A stretch of 64,000 nt of DNA from Taenia hydatigena (GCA_036345935.2 JADWOT020000006.1:3785543-3849542), one strand, 5' to 3'. Counted from the first letter of the stretch, positions 38,529 to 49,682 are shown. The notes: generated by a model from the sequence alone, not told the origin. Numbers and translations: made by a program.

Positions 38529-38633
38529 AGGCCCTTTACGGGCCAGCCAAACAATAAAGCAGCTCGAAGCCGCAGCCCGAGCTGCATCGACACTCACCAT
38601 ACAAATTTGCAAGGTAAGGACCGATTAACGGTG
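38529..38633 (-). ncRNA. Spliced leader (SL) RNA gene, canonical leader
   Basis: Donates a short 5' exon to mRNAs by trans-splicing. The leader exon is 36 nt (38,633 down to 38,598): begins CACCGTTAATCGGTCCTTAC and ends TTTGTATG, followed directly by the donor GTGAGT. From memory this is the taeniid/Echinococcus leader with at most a base or so different. Downstream the RNA has a seven-base-pair stem CAGCTCG/CGAGCTG (38,578-38,584 with 38,560-38,566), a U-rich single-stranded TTTATTGTTTGG (38,547-38,558) in the place of the Sm site, and a 3' hairpin GGCCC-GTAAA-GGGCC (38,530-38,544). Length about 105 nt, as expected for tapeworm SL RNAs. The leader ends in ATG, as in other flatworm leaders. 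Confidence 0.92.
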
Positions 38634-38690
38634 AGTAACTGCGGCACACCCACCCGGCGCCCCAAAATCTTTACTTGCCCCTGACTTTGC
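38634..38690 (-). promoter_or_regulatory. Candidate SL RNA promoter element (PSE-like)
   Basis: The block GGGGCAAGTAAAGATTTTGG (minus strand, about 38,663-38,682) starts roughly 48 nt upstream of the leader. The second SL gene has the alignable GAGGGCAAGGAGAAGCTTTC at the same distance, while surrounding bases differ more. snRNA-type genes use a proximal sequence element near -50, so this is the likely equivalent; function is inferred. Confidence 0.45.
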
Positions 38691-39000
38691 TTTTACAAAT
38701 TTTTTCAATACCTTCAAAAATTACCAATTTTATTAATTTTTCCTTACTATACACAATTTTTTACTTAGATATATTTTTTACTTACTCCAAATCTTAAATT
38801 TTTCTTTATACTTTTAAGCTTTACATTATCTACTAGTTATGCCATTAGTAGTAGCATCAGCCACCACTGCTACGCCATCACTGTTTGCTTACCCCACCCT
38901 CCTCTGTCCCACTTGGCACTGCACATCTGCGCACTGCTCCGCACCGCGCTAGCAAAGAGGACGTTACGCTACTCACTCAAACACTAGTGCTGGTCGTTTC

Positions 39001-42000
39001 TCAGGGATAACCAATGACAACATTCCTTATATTAATATTAAACAGCGTCAGCCTTCTCAAGCACCGAGTTTGTGGTGCTTTAAACATATCTTCTGGCATT
39101 CCATCACTGAGGTATGGGCAAGAGGGCATGCAAAAGTAGTACTGCTTCTCCTAAGACTCACTTCTCACTTCTCACTAAATTCATAGCATCGCTTTCTGCC
39201 CATATAAACTGAGCTACCAAGAACTTGGTAAAATATGAGCTTCTAAACTACTGCGAAATTAGATATCCAAAAAACGATAAATTAGTGCTGCTGCAATCAG
39301 CTATTTACTTATCGTCCATATCAGGGGATTACTTGTCACAAAAGTGCGTACTGTTCCATTCTCCGCAGATTTACGCAGTAGGCGTTCCCCTGAGCAATAG
39401 AAAGTCCACTTGATGAAAGGCGTGAGATGAGGCATCGGAGTTGTGACAGACCCCAATTCACGCACTTCCACAGTTGGGCATTCACTCAACTGACTAGCCC
39501 AATGCATACAACCACTACCATACTCCAATGTAGAAAGTAGTACTTCACATTCATCGGTTCCTTCCTGTCAATGCTGATAATCAAGACACCACTGCTAGTT
39601 GTGATGGTTAGCTCAGCTTAAGATGCTATCCTCTGTCGGCATTCTCCATTTTGTAGGGTGGTGAGATTAGGCACCTGCACCTAACCAGATTGCTCGCAAT
39701 CACCTTAACCCCAACGAAACATCGTACCTCCGCTACACAAACTACAGTGGTAGTCCCACCCCCATTACATGGCTCAGAGAAAATCGCAATTCCAGAAAGA
39801 CAACAAAAGAGCATCTGGGATCCTCCAACCATGGCAACGCAGGCGAGAGCTATTCCTGCTTCGTTGAGGTCCATGCCGAATAAATCCAATCAAGCAGCGT
39901 TGAAGCCACTTCGGCTGCTCCTCGTCAATACATTGAACAAACTACCTAACCACAAGCAACTATTACCTGACATGACCATACGAGCACTCCATTGTACTTG
40001 ACAGAGCGTCAGCAATCATCCCACAACTGGTAAGGAGGCCATCAGAGTGTTCCCACTGATAGCCACCACTGATGGAGACAGGAAGAAACTATCAAATCTT
40101 ACACGCTTTTAGTTGCAGCAAGATGAATGCCGAGATCTCTAATTAAACATTAAATGTCAACTCAGCGATCTCAGAACTCCATCCTACTATTGCACTCCTC
40201 CGTCTAGTTTGACCACCGACCATACTGCTAGTTCGCACATACGACTGCGTCACTTTCAAATCGCAAGCACTGACGCAAGCCACCCAAAACACGAGACTAC
40301 ACCAGCAAAGCACCCACCATCAGCCGAGAAACGCATCTGTCGTGGCAAAGAGCTGAGGCTACTACTATGACCTGGTAGCCTTGCCGATGGCTGGAAGCTC
40401 AATCTTCGGAGAAGTAAGTGTTCGTCGCGCAATTACTCGCAGACTTCAACAAACTATCAATACAGTACAATAATTACTAACAAGCAATGAGTTGAGGTTG
40501 CAAGTGACTACTGCAATCACATCGCACGAATTTTCACACCAAAATAAATGAAACACAGTGAAGTCTGCTGTCGACTGAATGGCGTTATCATATTTGGAAT
40601 GCAAATGTCCTTGTTTACATGTGCAGAAAGGGAATGAATGCATGTCTGCACTTGAATGTGAGTATTTGTGACAAATTGTTAGCAAGCGCATGGTCGAGAT
40701 GTGCGATTGCGAAACGCATAAATAAAACGGTTAAAATGCTAATTAATTTTAAGTTGCAGAAGAGCTTACCAGAACAATGGAAATTTGTGCAATCCATGCA
40801 ATCCCATCTTAAGATTGCCACAACCAATCCCTATCAATGGGCAGACACTGCACATTAATAAGTAGAACCGTAGGTTCACAGGACTACTCCGACGATTAAA
40901 CAAGGCACACTATTGGGACGGAAATATGTATTTGACATACGAAATTGCTTGAAGCTGCTGGCATGGTCTGGAGGCTGGCCCAAGCACGGTCCTTTTAATT
41001 ACCAGTGGAACTGCAAACAATTTTGTCTGTTGGTTTTGCTGAAAACTATTGGATGCATTGTGTACCTCCATTTTCACACTATTCGAGGAAGTGGAGACAC
41101 CAACCGAACATTTGCATCCCAAAAATATGTGTCTAGGCTTCTCAAGAAGAATTCGGTAAGGAAGGAAGACATCTGGTGCTTAAAAAGCGTAAGAGAAAAC
41201 GAAGCTGCATCTGGCCTTGTACAATCGTTGATGGAGTTACGCGCCCTTGATGGAGTGCCCGATGCTCGGCCACATCTTCAAACAGAACTTTTGATACCTT
41301 TGATTAAGAAATGCTCTTACTTATTACCCACTGTGCCATAGAAAAAAGGACATTTGAAATGATCCATTTCACTACAATTTGTAAGGGTGTACTGTGGGCT
41401 ACCTCAAGTCCCAACAACAGGAGCTATTGATTGTCAGTTGTCAGTTACTTTGTTCTTCAACACTCATAGTTTTCTAAGCTATCAGGTCTCTTGTGCATAT
41501 CAAATTAGGTGATTAAGTTCCCCAACCTCCCCTAGTTGCCCATTTATCACTCATAAGTAATGTCTTGTGGCACAATAGCCTTTGTCTCCCAATCTTCGAG
41601 TTCTATGCTTATGAGTTGTAGTGTCATGGATGATTCCAAAAGGAGCTGTAACCTAAGCCATTTCCATGGAGCAAATAGGCAACGACCTTCTGATGATGAT
41701 GGACTTAAGGTTATAAATAGGTGGAAGTGCAGCAAATTTCGACAAGTAAATGCTTCAGTCACCACGAGAGATAAGTGGCTGCAGAAAGCATAAACAATTA
41801 TGCATCTCAATGCAGCATGAATCTTTGAATGGCACAGTGTATACTCTTCATGGTTTTATAACTGCTTAGCAAGTGAAAAGCATGTGATGCTGATTCAAAC
41901 ACTCCGATGTGATACTCACTCAGACTAAAGTAAGGCAAAAGTAAATTGCAGCTCTGACACTGCACACAACTCCACAGTTCTTATGAAGTCGATTCAACTG

Positions 42001-42599
42001 GTCCGTGAAAACACAACGGCCCCGGTGAGATGCGCGACCGTCAAGCAGTGAAGCTGTGGCAGACGAAAGCATGTATAATATGTTCTATCGAGTTTGGTGC
42101 ACGTAGACCGTTCCAATGAAGTGAAATCACAGCAAATGTGCAAAACGGTTTTCTGTTGCCCTTATGGGTTGAGTAAGCTTACGACTCAGGTGTTGACAGA
42201 TCTCATGGAGGTCACAACCTGGTTCTATGAGCTGTTCTGTACTTTAACCAGTGGAACAGAATCATGCTGAATGGACCTTTCCCATCCTTCATGCTACACC
42301 TCAAAATAACCTCATCACAAGATGTTCTACTCACCGTGGTGAGGTGTGCGGCAATGTTCATTAATAGTATGCAAATAGACGGTAGAGCAGATGAGCATGG
42401 TTTCGGATACATTATTCTTCGTTCACAAGGCTACGTCTATGCATGCATTCAACACTACTTCAGTGAGGATTGTGATTGTAACTTCGCATTTTGGCAAGGA
42501 AACGAAGCTTGAATCGCATAGGCACGTTTTAGAAGCGCTAGTCAGTGGTAAGGACCAGTGGGAGTTAGTTAATTGCATTAACACTGATTGAAGATTTCA
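39001..42599. other. Intergenic region between SL repeat copy 1 and CRAL-TRIO copy A
   Basis: No supported gene. The longest ORF (40,913-41,341, plus, 142 codons) and one at 41,560-41,793 have no recognisable domain and I regard them as unsupported. It includes one small repeat at 39,390-39,625. Confidence 0.55.
39390..39625 (-). repeat. Small dispersed repeat, copy 1
   Basis: The minus strand aligns with 59,033-59,240 on the plus strand: both contain ACAACTAGCA followed by TTGATTATCA and then a short reading frame, EVRELGSVTTPMP here and ELRELRTVTYPMP in the other copy, continuing to FIK. No known family recognised. The other copy abuts the point where CRAL-TRIO copy C is truncated. Confidence 0.65.
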
Positions 42600-42774
42600 T
42601 GATGCATTCCGCCACAGAGGGGTGCAACAGGGTGTGACAAGGTTATTTTGACAAGTTTCTGATCTCACGACAACACTCGAGAGCTCAGTCAACTTCAGCG
42701 TGTGGGCTAGTACCACTGCAATTGACACAACTGCTCATTGCGATTATCTTCCATCGCTCAGTCAGTACTGAAAG
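42600..42774 (+). promoter_or_regulatory. Conserved upstream region of CRAL-TRIO copy A
   Basis: The ~170 bp before the ATG align with the minus strand upstream of copy B (56,155-56,340), including CCATCGCTCAGTCAGT just before the start and CTTCAGCGTGT about 70 nt upstream. This shows the duplication carried the 5' flank; promoter or 5' UTR role is inferred. Confidence 0.45.
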
Positions 42775-45226
42775 ATGCCGAAGACAGCACCGACGCAATA
42801 TACACTCTACGATCCCTCCAAGCCATTATCGTCCATGTACAAAAAGCGAGCGGCGAAAGAATTGGGCGAGGATGCGGACCACGTTTCAGCACATCTGGAA
42901 TCGTTCCGACGTTGGCTTACTTCCATGCCTCACTTGAAGTGTACCACGGGTATGTTAATTGCATTATCGCACACCGTTTACACCTATTCAAAGTGAGTAG
43001 GAAATGACATAGCTTTGCACTAATTTTGGTCCGAAATTCATGAGCATCTCGTTGATTGAGTGGTGAGTTCAAGGTCTCGAGTATTCTTACGCAGTGAACG
43101 AAGTCACGTAGTCATCAAATCCAAATGCTCTAATCTAGCCTAAAAAACTTTCTTGAACACGTTCTAATGGGATGGAAAACATCGCATTAGGCTCTCCTAT
43201 CTCCACCCACTTTGAAGGTCCACTAATGGCACTGCATCCCAACTTCTACAGATGATGCATTTCTGTTGGCATTTTTGCGTCACTCGAAGTACAACCACAT
43301 GAAAGCACAACGTCGTCTGGACAAATTCTGCACCTTCCGAACCTCACCCACTGATGGCTATCCACCGTGGTTCGAGGAGATGGCAACCTATCGGACAACC
43401 TGGAACACGCTTGTTGACATGAAGTAAATGTACTTTATTCTCACACTTTTTGTCCCCGCTGAGCCTTTACTCTATTTAATCTCCTTCGCCAAATATCTAC
43501 ATAAGCAATAAAAACAATCAAAGCGGTGACCGTAATGCTGTGCTTTGGGCCAAATCACTCTTGTTCACAGCCTGTATTTGAGATGGAGACATCAGAAGAG
43601 TGCCCCATCCTTGTGATAATTGTCGTATGATAGTGACAAGGAAGTCAGAATAAACCTAGTAGGAAAGTGTTTGAAGTAGAATGAGGTAGGGATACAACAC
43701 AGTCACTGTGTCTCCTTTGACTCCCACCTGTCTTTGTAGGTGCTATGTGCCACTGGGATTTACGCATGAAGGCACTCTGGTCATTGTGATGAAGTGTGGT
43801 AAGTTCTCACCTTGTAATCCATACATGCTCTCCTCTCGTCGCATAACATACGACCAGACAAATGGGACGAACTTGCTTCTATGTTGATGCTGCCTGTAGT
43901 AAACCTCAACCTCGATGTAGTCTCGATGGCAGAGCTGCTGGGTGCGGCCCAAGTGTGGAACGACGTGTGTCTGGTTGATCCCAGAGCCCAAATTGGTGGC
44001 ATATGCTTCATCGTGGATCTTACGAGTCTTCGAAAAGAGGATATGCTGAGAATGTTTGACACTAAGTCATTGAGGCTTTCAACAAAGTACTTGCAGGTAC
44101 GCATTTCACTCCATTTTGCTTCACTTGCAAGCAAAGGCAAATCATCACCCAATCACATTGTCATCACACCCAACTTCCAATTGAATATTCACCTCCACAT
44201 TCACCAATTGATGCACTGAGCTCTCTTACACTACCTTTCAAGGAACTATATGCTTACAATGTGTAAATTTAGCATAAGTTGGTTAGGTTAGATCAGTTTC
44301 CTGCTTTGAACTGATCTAGAGACCCCGGATGCTGCATCCTATTTTAGGAATGTCTCCCCTTCCGCACGAAGAAGACGATCTACTACAATGCCTCGAGAGT
44401 GTTTGAATCTTTGTTCAAACTCTACTCCGAGTGGTTGAATGAGAAGATGAAATCTCGTGTGAGTCTCCTGTCATTCTGCACCTCCGACGCCTTTCCGCAC
44501 ACTCATCAACTCCAAACCTTGTAGACCGTGGTGTTGGGTGCCGACCTCAGTCCCGCTTTCGATGAGTTCCCGGGGTTGAGAGAATTGATGCCTGAATCCT
44601 ACGGTGGCGATAACAAACATTCCATTGAGGATATTTGCGGTAATGCCTACTTTCTTAATTTAATCCTCTTCTCTGTTAACTTGTTGTCCCTTTTGTCAAC
44701 AAAGCAAAGAAAATTACTTTGTAACAATCCGCATAACTCCTTCTTTCGTAATGTGATGTCTGGTCTGTGGAGCTACACAGAACCAACAACAATGTCATTT
44801 CCTCAGTCCACTCCATCTGCGGATATTGTTGTTAAATGGAGGCGGTTGAACTTAACGCCCATTCAGTTTCTGCTACGTTAGACTAGGACTGATTGACAGG
44901 AGATCGTTATTTCTCCAGCAATGGCTTCCTTTCACTAAATTGACCCAATGCACTCATTGCATTGTGAGCCTCAACGCACATTAAGCAAAGAGGATGTCAG
45001 AATGCAGTGGCGAGCAATTTAACGATGCCTCATTCTTATTTCCATAGAGGCGACAGCAACTATGATGAAAACACTTCCGGATGTGAATGCAACTCTCGCG
45101 ATTGCAGTGGACGAGTCGAGACGACCGAAGGAGTGTAAAAATGATTTTGGAGTGTACAAAGACCTGTCCTCCGAAGTGATGGGGAAATCAGGCACGTTCG
45201 TCAAATTGAATCAGGGTGAAATTTGA
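42775..45226 (+). CDS. CRAL-TRIO (SEC14-like) lipid-transfer protein, copy A
   Basis: Cytosolic hydrophobic-ligand carrier of the alpha-tocopherol transfer protein/clavesin type; exact ligand unknown. Seven exons: 42,775-42,949; 43,252-43,423; 43,740-43,798; 43,900-44,096; 44,348-44,458; 44,525-44,639; 45,048-45,226 (TGA). All GT-AG, phases 1,2,1,0,0,1; 335 aa. Exon 2 carries the CRAL-TRIO N helix (FLLAFLRHSKYNHMKAQRRL). Exons 3-6 give the lipid-binding domain: FTHEGTLVIVMK, GGICFIVDLTSLRKEDM, KKTIYYNASRVFESLF and ELMPESYGGDNKHS, the last being the usual LPxExGG-type end. I set exon 4 at 43,900, not the upstream AG, because copy B supports that site. Tapeworms rely on host lipids, so a lipid carrier fits. 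Paralogue of copy B and more diverged from B than C is. Confidence 0.9.
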
Positions 45227-48200
45227 ATCTCAGCCAATACCTTGCGACATTTGCTGAACTTTCTCCTTTCCTATCTGGGACTAAACAGTGCTCTATTCAA
45301 TGAGTAAAATTGAATTGAATGAACCACCCTCCACACCTCTGCCACGTAAACTTGGCACACCTCGACAGCTAGCATGTTAAGGTGGTGGAACCGAAAGATG
45401 CACTGCTTGACTCCTATTGTCATCATGCAAGAGAGCTAGGTGCTCAATAGTGTGATTTGAAGAGCAAGATGTGCTCTTGAACAGACAATTACGCAGCGCT
45501 TTGCCTGTTGGCTTTAAGAACCAGCATTGAGAATTCAGTCTTGATTTTACCACCCGCAACAAGATGGGCGTTTTCATGCCCAATCGGTTCGAGGACCGTG
45601 AAAGCCTAGGTCCATTCAATCAGCCCGGAGTCCTAGGGCATCTAGCACGATTCACTACAGCGAACTGACATAATCTAATGGAGTGCCTGTCCAAAGCCTC
45701 CATACACCTTTGCCACTGCATTTGCTTCAGTTGGACTTTGCTTCCACAGCATTGTCAACCACGATATTGCCAGTTTGTAGTGTCTTTGGAACTTCCATTA
45801 GCCTTAAAGGTCGACCGCTTTTGCAAATCGAAGCATTAGGTCTGCTGTTTCTTTTTTACCAACTAAGAGATCTAAAATAGTGCAAGTGATGGATGTTAAT
45901 TGCTCATTACTATTTTATGATGTGTCGCAGCATCCAACTCTTTCCTCAAGTCGCACACTGTCAAGAGACTATGCGTCGCAGCAGAGTGAAACACAATAAA
46001 AGTTCTTGAGTGAGCTAATTTAGGTAGTAATTTATCTAAGAATAGGTGCGTTATTTTGGGAAAACCGTCTTTTCTCCATTAAGGTGGATTAGAAAAGTGC
46101 TAAGAGCCAGCACGTGCAGAACGTACAGCAACACCTAGATTGGGTAACAAAAACACCAGTCAAGGCCTGCACCAACCGGAAAGGCCGTGATGGAAAGCAG
46201 ACATATGGATTTCACATGCCAGGTACTGACAACTTCTTAATTCACCCCGTGGAAACACGTAGATGATAAGTTTATACTGAAGGAACAATGATGGGAGCTG
46301 GCTTTTGCATTGAGATGTCAGACGAGGGAACGCATCTTTGGTTATCTCCGAGGAATCTACTAATTGTGCTACATTTCTGGTGCACACATCACTTCAGCCT
46401 TGCATGTTGGTGGTATAGTGAACTGTTCACTTGCTGTAAACCAAATGGAATGGCTGAGATGGATCTGCTCAAAAGTACATAGAGTACAGTGGGCAAGGCA
46501 TATCCACAAGAAGCAGCTAGTATTTGGGAGCAAGCAGTACACTGGGTCATTGAGCCAGGAGGAAGTTCTGTCCCTCAACGTTAAATATCTCAATGCTAAA
46601 CTGATTCGCTCAAAGGTATTCAACATTATGGTGATCGCCTTATCCAAATGGCCTTCCAAGATTTTTTTCAGCATTTAGCGCCTTTTTTTGCATCGGGCAG
46701 GATAGTTCGGCTACGAATCCAACAAAAACGAAGGCGGTAATCTTAGGCTTCTCGATACATCAGACTTCATTCAATAACATTTCACAATCATTGTATGGCA
46801 CAATTGAATCAAAATGGGTGGTGTGAGCTTCTCATTCCTGCTATACCGTCAAAACATCAAAGGCGAATCATCATCTACTTGCCTGACACTTCGTGCACCC
46901 TGTTGTTTTCATATGCAACATCAAACAAATCGAATGGTTGCATGATAATCAGTACTTTAACATCCACAATAGAAGAGCACTCACTTCATGACAAGTGCCT
47001 GTGTGAAGTGGTTTTTTTCACTACACCGTGCATTCACTCCTCCTCTAAAACCTGCCTCAAGAGGAAGCAAAACGGAGCTATGAGACAGAGCCTAGTGAAG
47101 CGTTCAACCAACTTCGCGCAATCGCAGTTGACAGTTGGGCTGTTGCACAACAATGAACGCCCAGAGGTATGGCGAGCTGTCGATTTCCATAATGATAGTT
47201 GGATTGCAGTATCTAATGATCAAAAGAAAAGCCCTCATTGAGACCAATAAATGCGCTCAAAATTGTGTGGTGAGGACTGCAGTCAGCCAGCCAGCCAGGC
47301 CGCCAGGCAGTCACTCAGTCGAGAAAAGATTCTTCTTTTGGACGCAAGACCTCTAACCGCTATAGTTACTCGTTTCGAGATATTCACTTCAATTTGAGGG
47401 ACATAGTCCCATCTCAGTAGCAGCCTGAAGTTCCTCCTACCAATCGTTACATCATATAATACAGGTGAGAAGGTTCCGCTCCTCGATTCAAGACGCCTAT
47501 TACAAGTGCAATTTGTCAAGTTGAAGTTTTCCTAGCCAAAAGGTCTTTCTTTGAATTTGCAATCATTGTGTCGATTAAAGCATTTCAGAGTGCCAACAAA
47601 AGGAATTTCATTTTCGTGTTTTCAAATCGCACCAACCTGATTGGCTATTGCATGCATAATGTTAGACGGACCTACTAGAGTCGCCACAATTGTGCCGCCA
47701 ATCTCTACTAACGCATCTTGCACTTCAAACAAAATGCACTTCAGAATGCTATGAGTTCTAATTTTTCATTGAGTAGCTTCACCACCAACTGACATCAGTT
47801 CTGACAAGTTGGAAAGTAGCATTCGCATAACTCCAGTGACCTATATCTGTTTTCTTTAAAAGTAGCTGGCGTGTACTAACAAAGGATGTGCTGTGAGACA
47901 AGGCGCTTCAAACTTCACCAAAACCATAGAAGTGAGACACCTCATTTATAAAAAGGGCAGTTAAGAGTGCAAATATGGAATGTCGTCATAGTGTTGCCAG
48001 TTTACTCATTCGGTCTTGCCAAGAGTGGAAAGGAATGGTTAGCGGTGGGGTGCTTCCACTTCACGAACTCGTTGGCAGAAATGTGGAAATCGTCGATTGC
48101 TAACATACATTATCGATCTCACCGCATTTTCACAAAAATGATTTGAACACGTCAAAAGGAGGAGGATGAGTGTTAGACTGCCTTGTGATTGCTAATAACT

Positions 48201-48229
48201 CAAGAATGAGACAGCGGCGGCGTTCCTGA
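45227..48229. other. Downstream flank of CRAL-TRIO copy A
   Basis: No supported gene. ORFs at 46,364-46,678 (104 codons) and 46,795-47,241 (148 codons), both plus, have no recognisable domain. AATAAA at 45,995-46,000 could be a poly(A) signal, 770 bp past the stop, but this is weak. The stretch 47,255-47,520 is a repeat copy related to the insertion at 37,560-37,830; next to it is a CAGC-rich run at 47,280-47,320. Confidence 0.5.
47255..47520 (+). repeat. Dispersed repeat related to the 36,677-38,070 insertion
   Basis: Aligns in the same direction with 37,560-37,830, for example TCGAGATATTCACTTCAATT against the GAGACATTCACCTTATTTTC region, then a CATCTCAGTAGCA/CATCGCAGTAGCA match and TTACAAGTGCA in both. 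No coding capacity. Confidence 0.6.
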
Positions 48230-48322
48230 TATTTGTCACACATCCTTACGATTTCCCGATTTCCGATGATGACAATGCAGTCCCAGTTACATTATGCAAA
48301 CTCCAGTTTTAAGATGACAATG
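48230..48322 (+). repeat. Fragment of the CRAL-TRIO downstream duplicated block (copy A)
   Basis: Matches 62,283-62,373 directly and 51,660-51,760 in reverse: CACACATCCTTACGATTTCC, then GATGACAATG, CACATTATGCAA and CTCCAGTTTTA in the same order. It shows that copy A once shared the downstream flank of copies B and C; homology stops at a GAGT microsatellite. Confidence 0.75.
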
Positions 48323-48360
48323 AGTGAGTGAGTGAGTAAGTGGGTGAGAGAGTGATATGG
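48323..48360 (+). repeat. GAGT-type microsatellite
   Basis: Short, slightly degenerate GAGTGAGTGAGT run directly after the end of homology with the duplicated block. Confidence 0.8.
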
Positions 48361-48413
48361 ATCCGAAGTGCAAATCATCGAGGTGGTGATCACAAGAGAG
48401 AGGTAGGGAGAAT

Positions 48414-48673
48414 GAGGGAGGGAGGAGGGAGGGAGGGAGGAGGGAGGAGGGAGGGAGGGAGGGAGGGAGGGAGGGAGGAGGGAGGAGGAGGGAGGGAGGG
48501 AGGAGGAGGAGGGAGGGAGGGAGGGAGGAGGGAGGGAGGAGGAGGGAGGGAGGGAGGGAGGGAGGAGGGGAGGGAGGGAGGGAGGGAGGGAGGAGGGAGG
48601 GAGGGAGGGAGGGAGGGAGGGAGGGAGGAGGGAGGGAGGGAGGGAGGGAGGGAGGGAGGGAGGGAGGGAGGGG
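48414..48673 (+). repeat. 260-nt pure polypurine tract, GGGA/GGA repeats
   Basis: Uninterrupted purines on the plus strand, built of GGGA and GGA units. Long reading frames through it (all Pro-Ser-Leu or Gly-Arg-Glu) are artefacts of the repeat and not genes. Such tracts can form triplex or G-quadruplex structures and are prone to length change. Confidence 0.95.
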
Positions 48674-48849
48674 TGAGAGTGCTGTCTGCAGCTGTGTGCA
48701 CTATGGAGTTTGTGATGCACCAGGTGGTTGAGCTTCGACCCATTGGTGTGGGAACGAAGACGCCAATCAATGGCAGAATTGATTGATGGACTCTTCAGTT
48801 GACCGGTTGGCTGCTTGGCTGGTTGGCCGGTTGGCGGGCTAAAGGAGGC
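48674..48849. other. Short spacer with TTGGC-rich tandem run
   Basis: No gene. Contains a degenerate tandem run of TTGGC/TTGGCTG units at about 48,798-48,840. Confidence 0.6.
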
Positions 48850-49194
48850 TTCGATGGTAATAGGAAGAAAAGTGATGCGAGCAATGTAGTTGGCGTAGCG
48901 TGCTGTGTTGTTAGCACGATGTGGAGCGGTGCACAGATGTGCAGTGTCAAATGGTACTGATGGGGGTGGGGCAGGCGCACCGTGGACAGCACAACAGTGA
49001 TGGCCCAGTAGTGGTGGCTGAGGCTACTACTGATAGCGTGGCCAGTAGATGATATAAACTGTGAGGGCATAAAAGGTCAAGATAAAAAAGTAGAGTAAAA
49101 TTAAAAATAAATCTCTGTGGAAAATAATGTTGAATAGAAGGTAAACAGTTGTAAGTGGCAAGACTTGAGGTGTGGAGGGAAGATGTGTAAAAAA

Positions 49195-49250
49195 TAAGTA
49201 GAGGGCAAGGAGAAGCTTTCGAACGCATGGATGGGCGAGACAGTGGACGT
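49195..49250 (+). promoter_or_regulatory. Candidate promoter element of the divergent SL RNA gene
   Basis: GAGGGCAAGGAGAAGCTTTC at 49,201-49,220 occupies the same -50 position as the related block of the first SL gene. Inferred PSE-like element. Confidence 0.4.
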
Positions 49251-49358
49251 CACCGTTAAACGGTTCTCACTTTGCAATCTTGTATGGTGAGTATCGATGC
49301 AGCTTGGGGGGCTGTGCCCACGAGCTGACCCATTGTTTGGCTGGCCCGAAGAGGGCCT
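49251..49358 (+). ncRNA. Spliced leader RNA gene, divergent leader
   Basis: Same layout as the first SL gene: a 36-nt leader (49,251-49,286) starting CACCGTTAAACGGTTCTCAC and ending TTGTATG, donor GTGAGT at 49,287, stem CAGCTTG/CGAGCTG (49,300-49,306 with 49,321-49,327, one G-U pair), CATTGTTTGG (49,331-49,340) at the Sm position and 3' hairpin GGCCC-GAAGA-GGGCC (49,343-49,357). The leader differs from gene 1 at six positions (10, 15, 18, 21, 28, 29) but keeps length, ATG end, donor and both stems. It could be a functional variant or a recent pseudogene. Confidence 0.82.
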
Positions 49359-49629
49359 AGATGGCAAAAGAGAGGGATTGTGAGGGTGCTGAGGATTAGA
49401 CGTGGTGTCTCGTCGGATCGAGATGTAGTAACGGCGAGTCGTTGTGTCGAACCCTTACGCCGTCGTGGAATGTTGCAACACGGTGTGCTGTGCTCTGTTG
49501 TGCTGTTGTAGCACGCGGCGACGAGACATCAACATGCATGCTCTACGCCCCGCCCGACTGAGCTATGTGGTAGGCAAATGTGTCCTACTGCAGCATATCG
49601 CCGTGGACATTGCAAAAAGCGAATCGAAG

Positions 49630-49682
49630 CGAAGCCAAGCCAAGCCAAGCCGAGCCGAGCCGAGCCGAGCCGAGATGAGCCA
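49630..49682 (+). repeat. GCCAA/GCCGA pentanucleotide tandem repeat
   Basis: About ten five-base units (AAGCC then GAGCC). The equivalent place in SL repeat copy 1 (about 38,283-38,310) has only a few imperfect units. Confidence 0.85.

Larger units (their letters stand above)
35780..39000 (+). repeat. SL-bearing dispersed repeat, copy 1 (interrupted)
   Basis: Matches the reverse complement of about 48,850-50,700 and, for its first part, the direct strand of 63,270-64,000. Homologous segments are about 35,780-36,676 and 38,071-39,000; the 1.4 kb between them is absent from the other copies. The segment includes an ORF beginning MCAANGKLQLILRQRK (36,455), an SL RNA gene on the minus strand (38,529-38,633) and an AT-rich tail (38,690-38,830). 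Copies are alignable but clearly diverged from copy 2. Whether it is a mobile element or a segmental duplicate is not decided by the sequence. Confidence 0.8.

Noticed and set aside
40913..41341. 142-codon plus-strand ORF
   Set aside because: No domain, no repeat conservation and no neighbouring compatible exons; length is within chance for this base composition.
43858..43899. Earlier acceptor for CRAL-TRIO copy A exon 4 (adds DKWDELASM... in frame)
   Set aside because: It is in frame, but copy B has no such extension and uses the CTTGTAG acceptor matching 43,900; the exon lengths then agree exactly (197 bp).
48292..48786. Overlapping long ORFs on both strands (140+ codons, Pro-Ser-Leu or Gly-Arg-Glu rich)
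   Set aside because: They read through the GGGA/GGA polypurine tract, which is open in all frames; no protein is implied.
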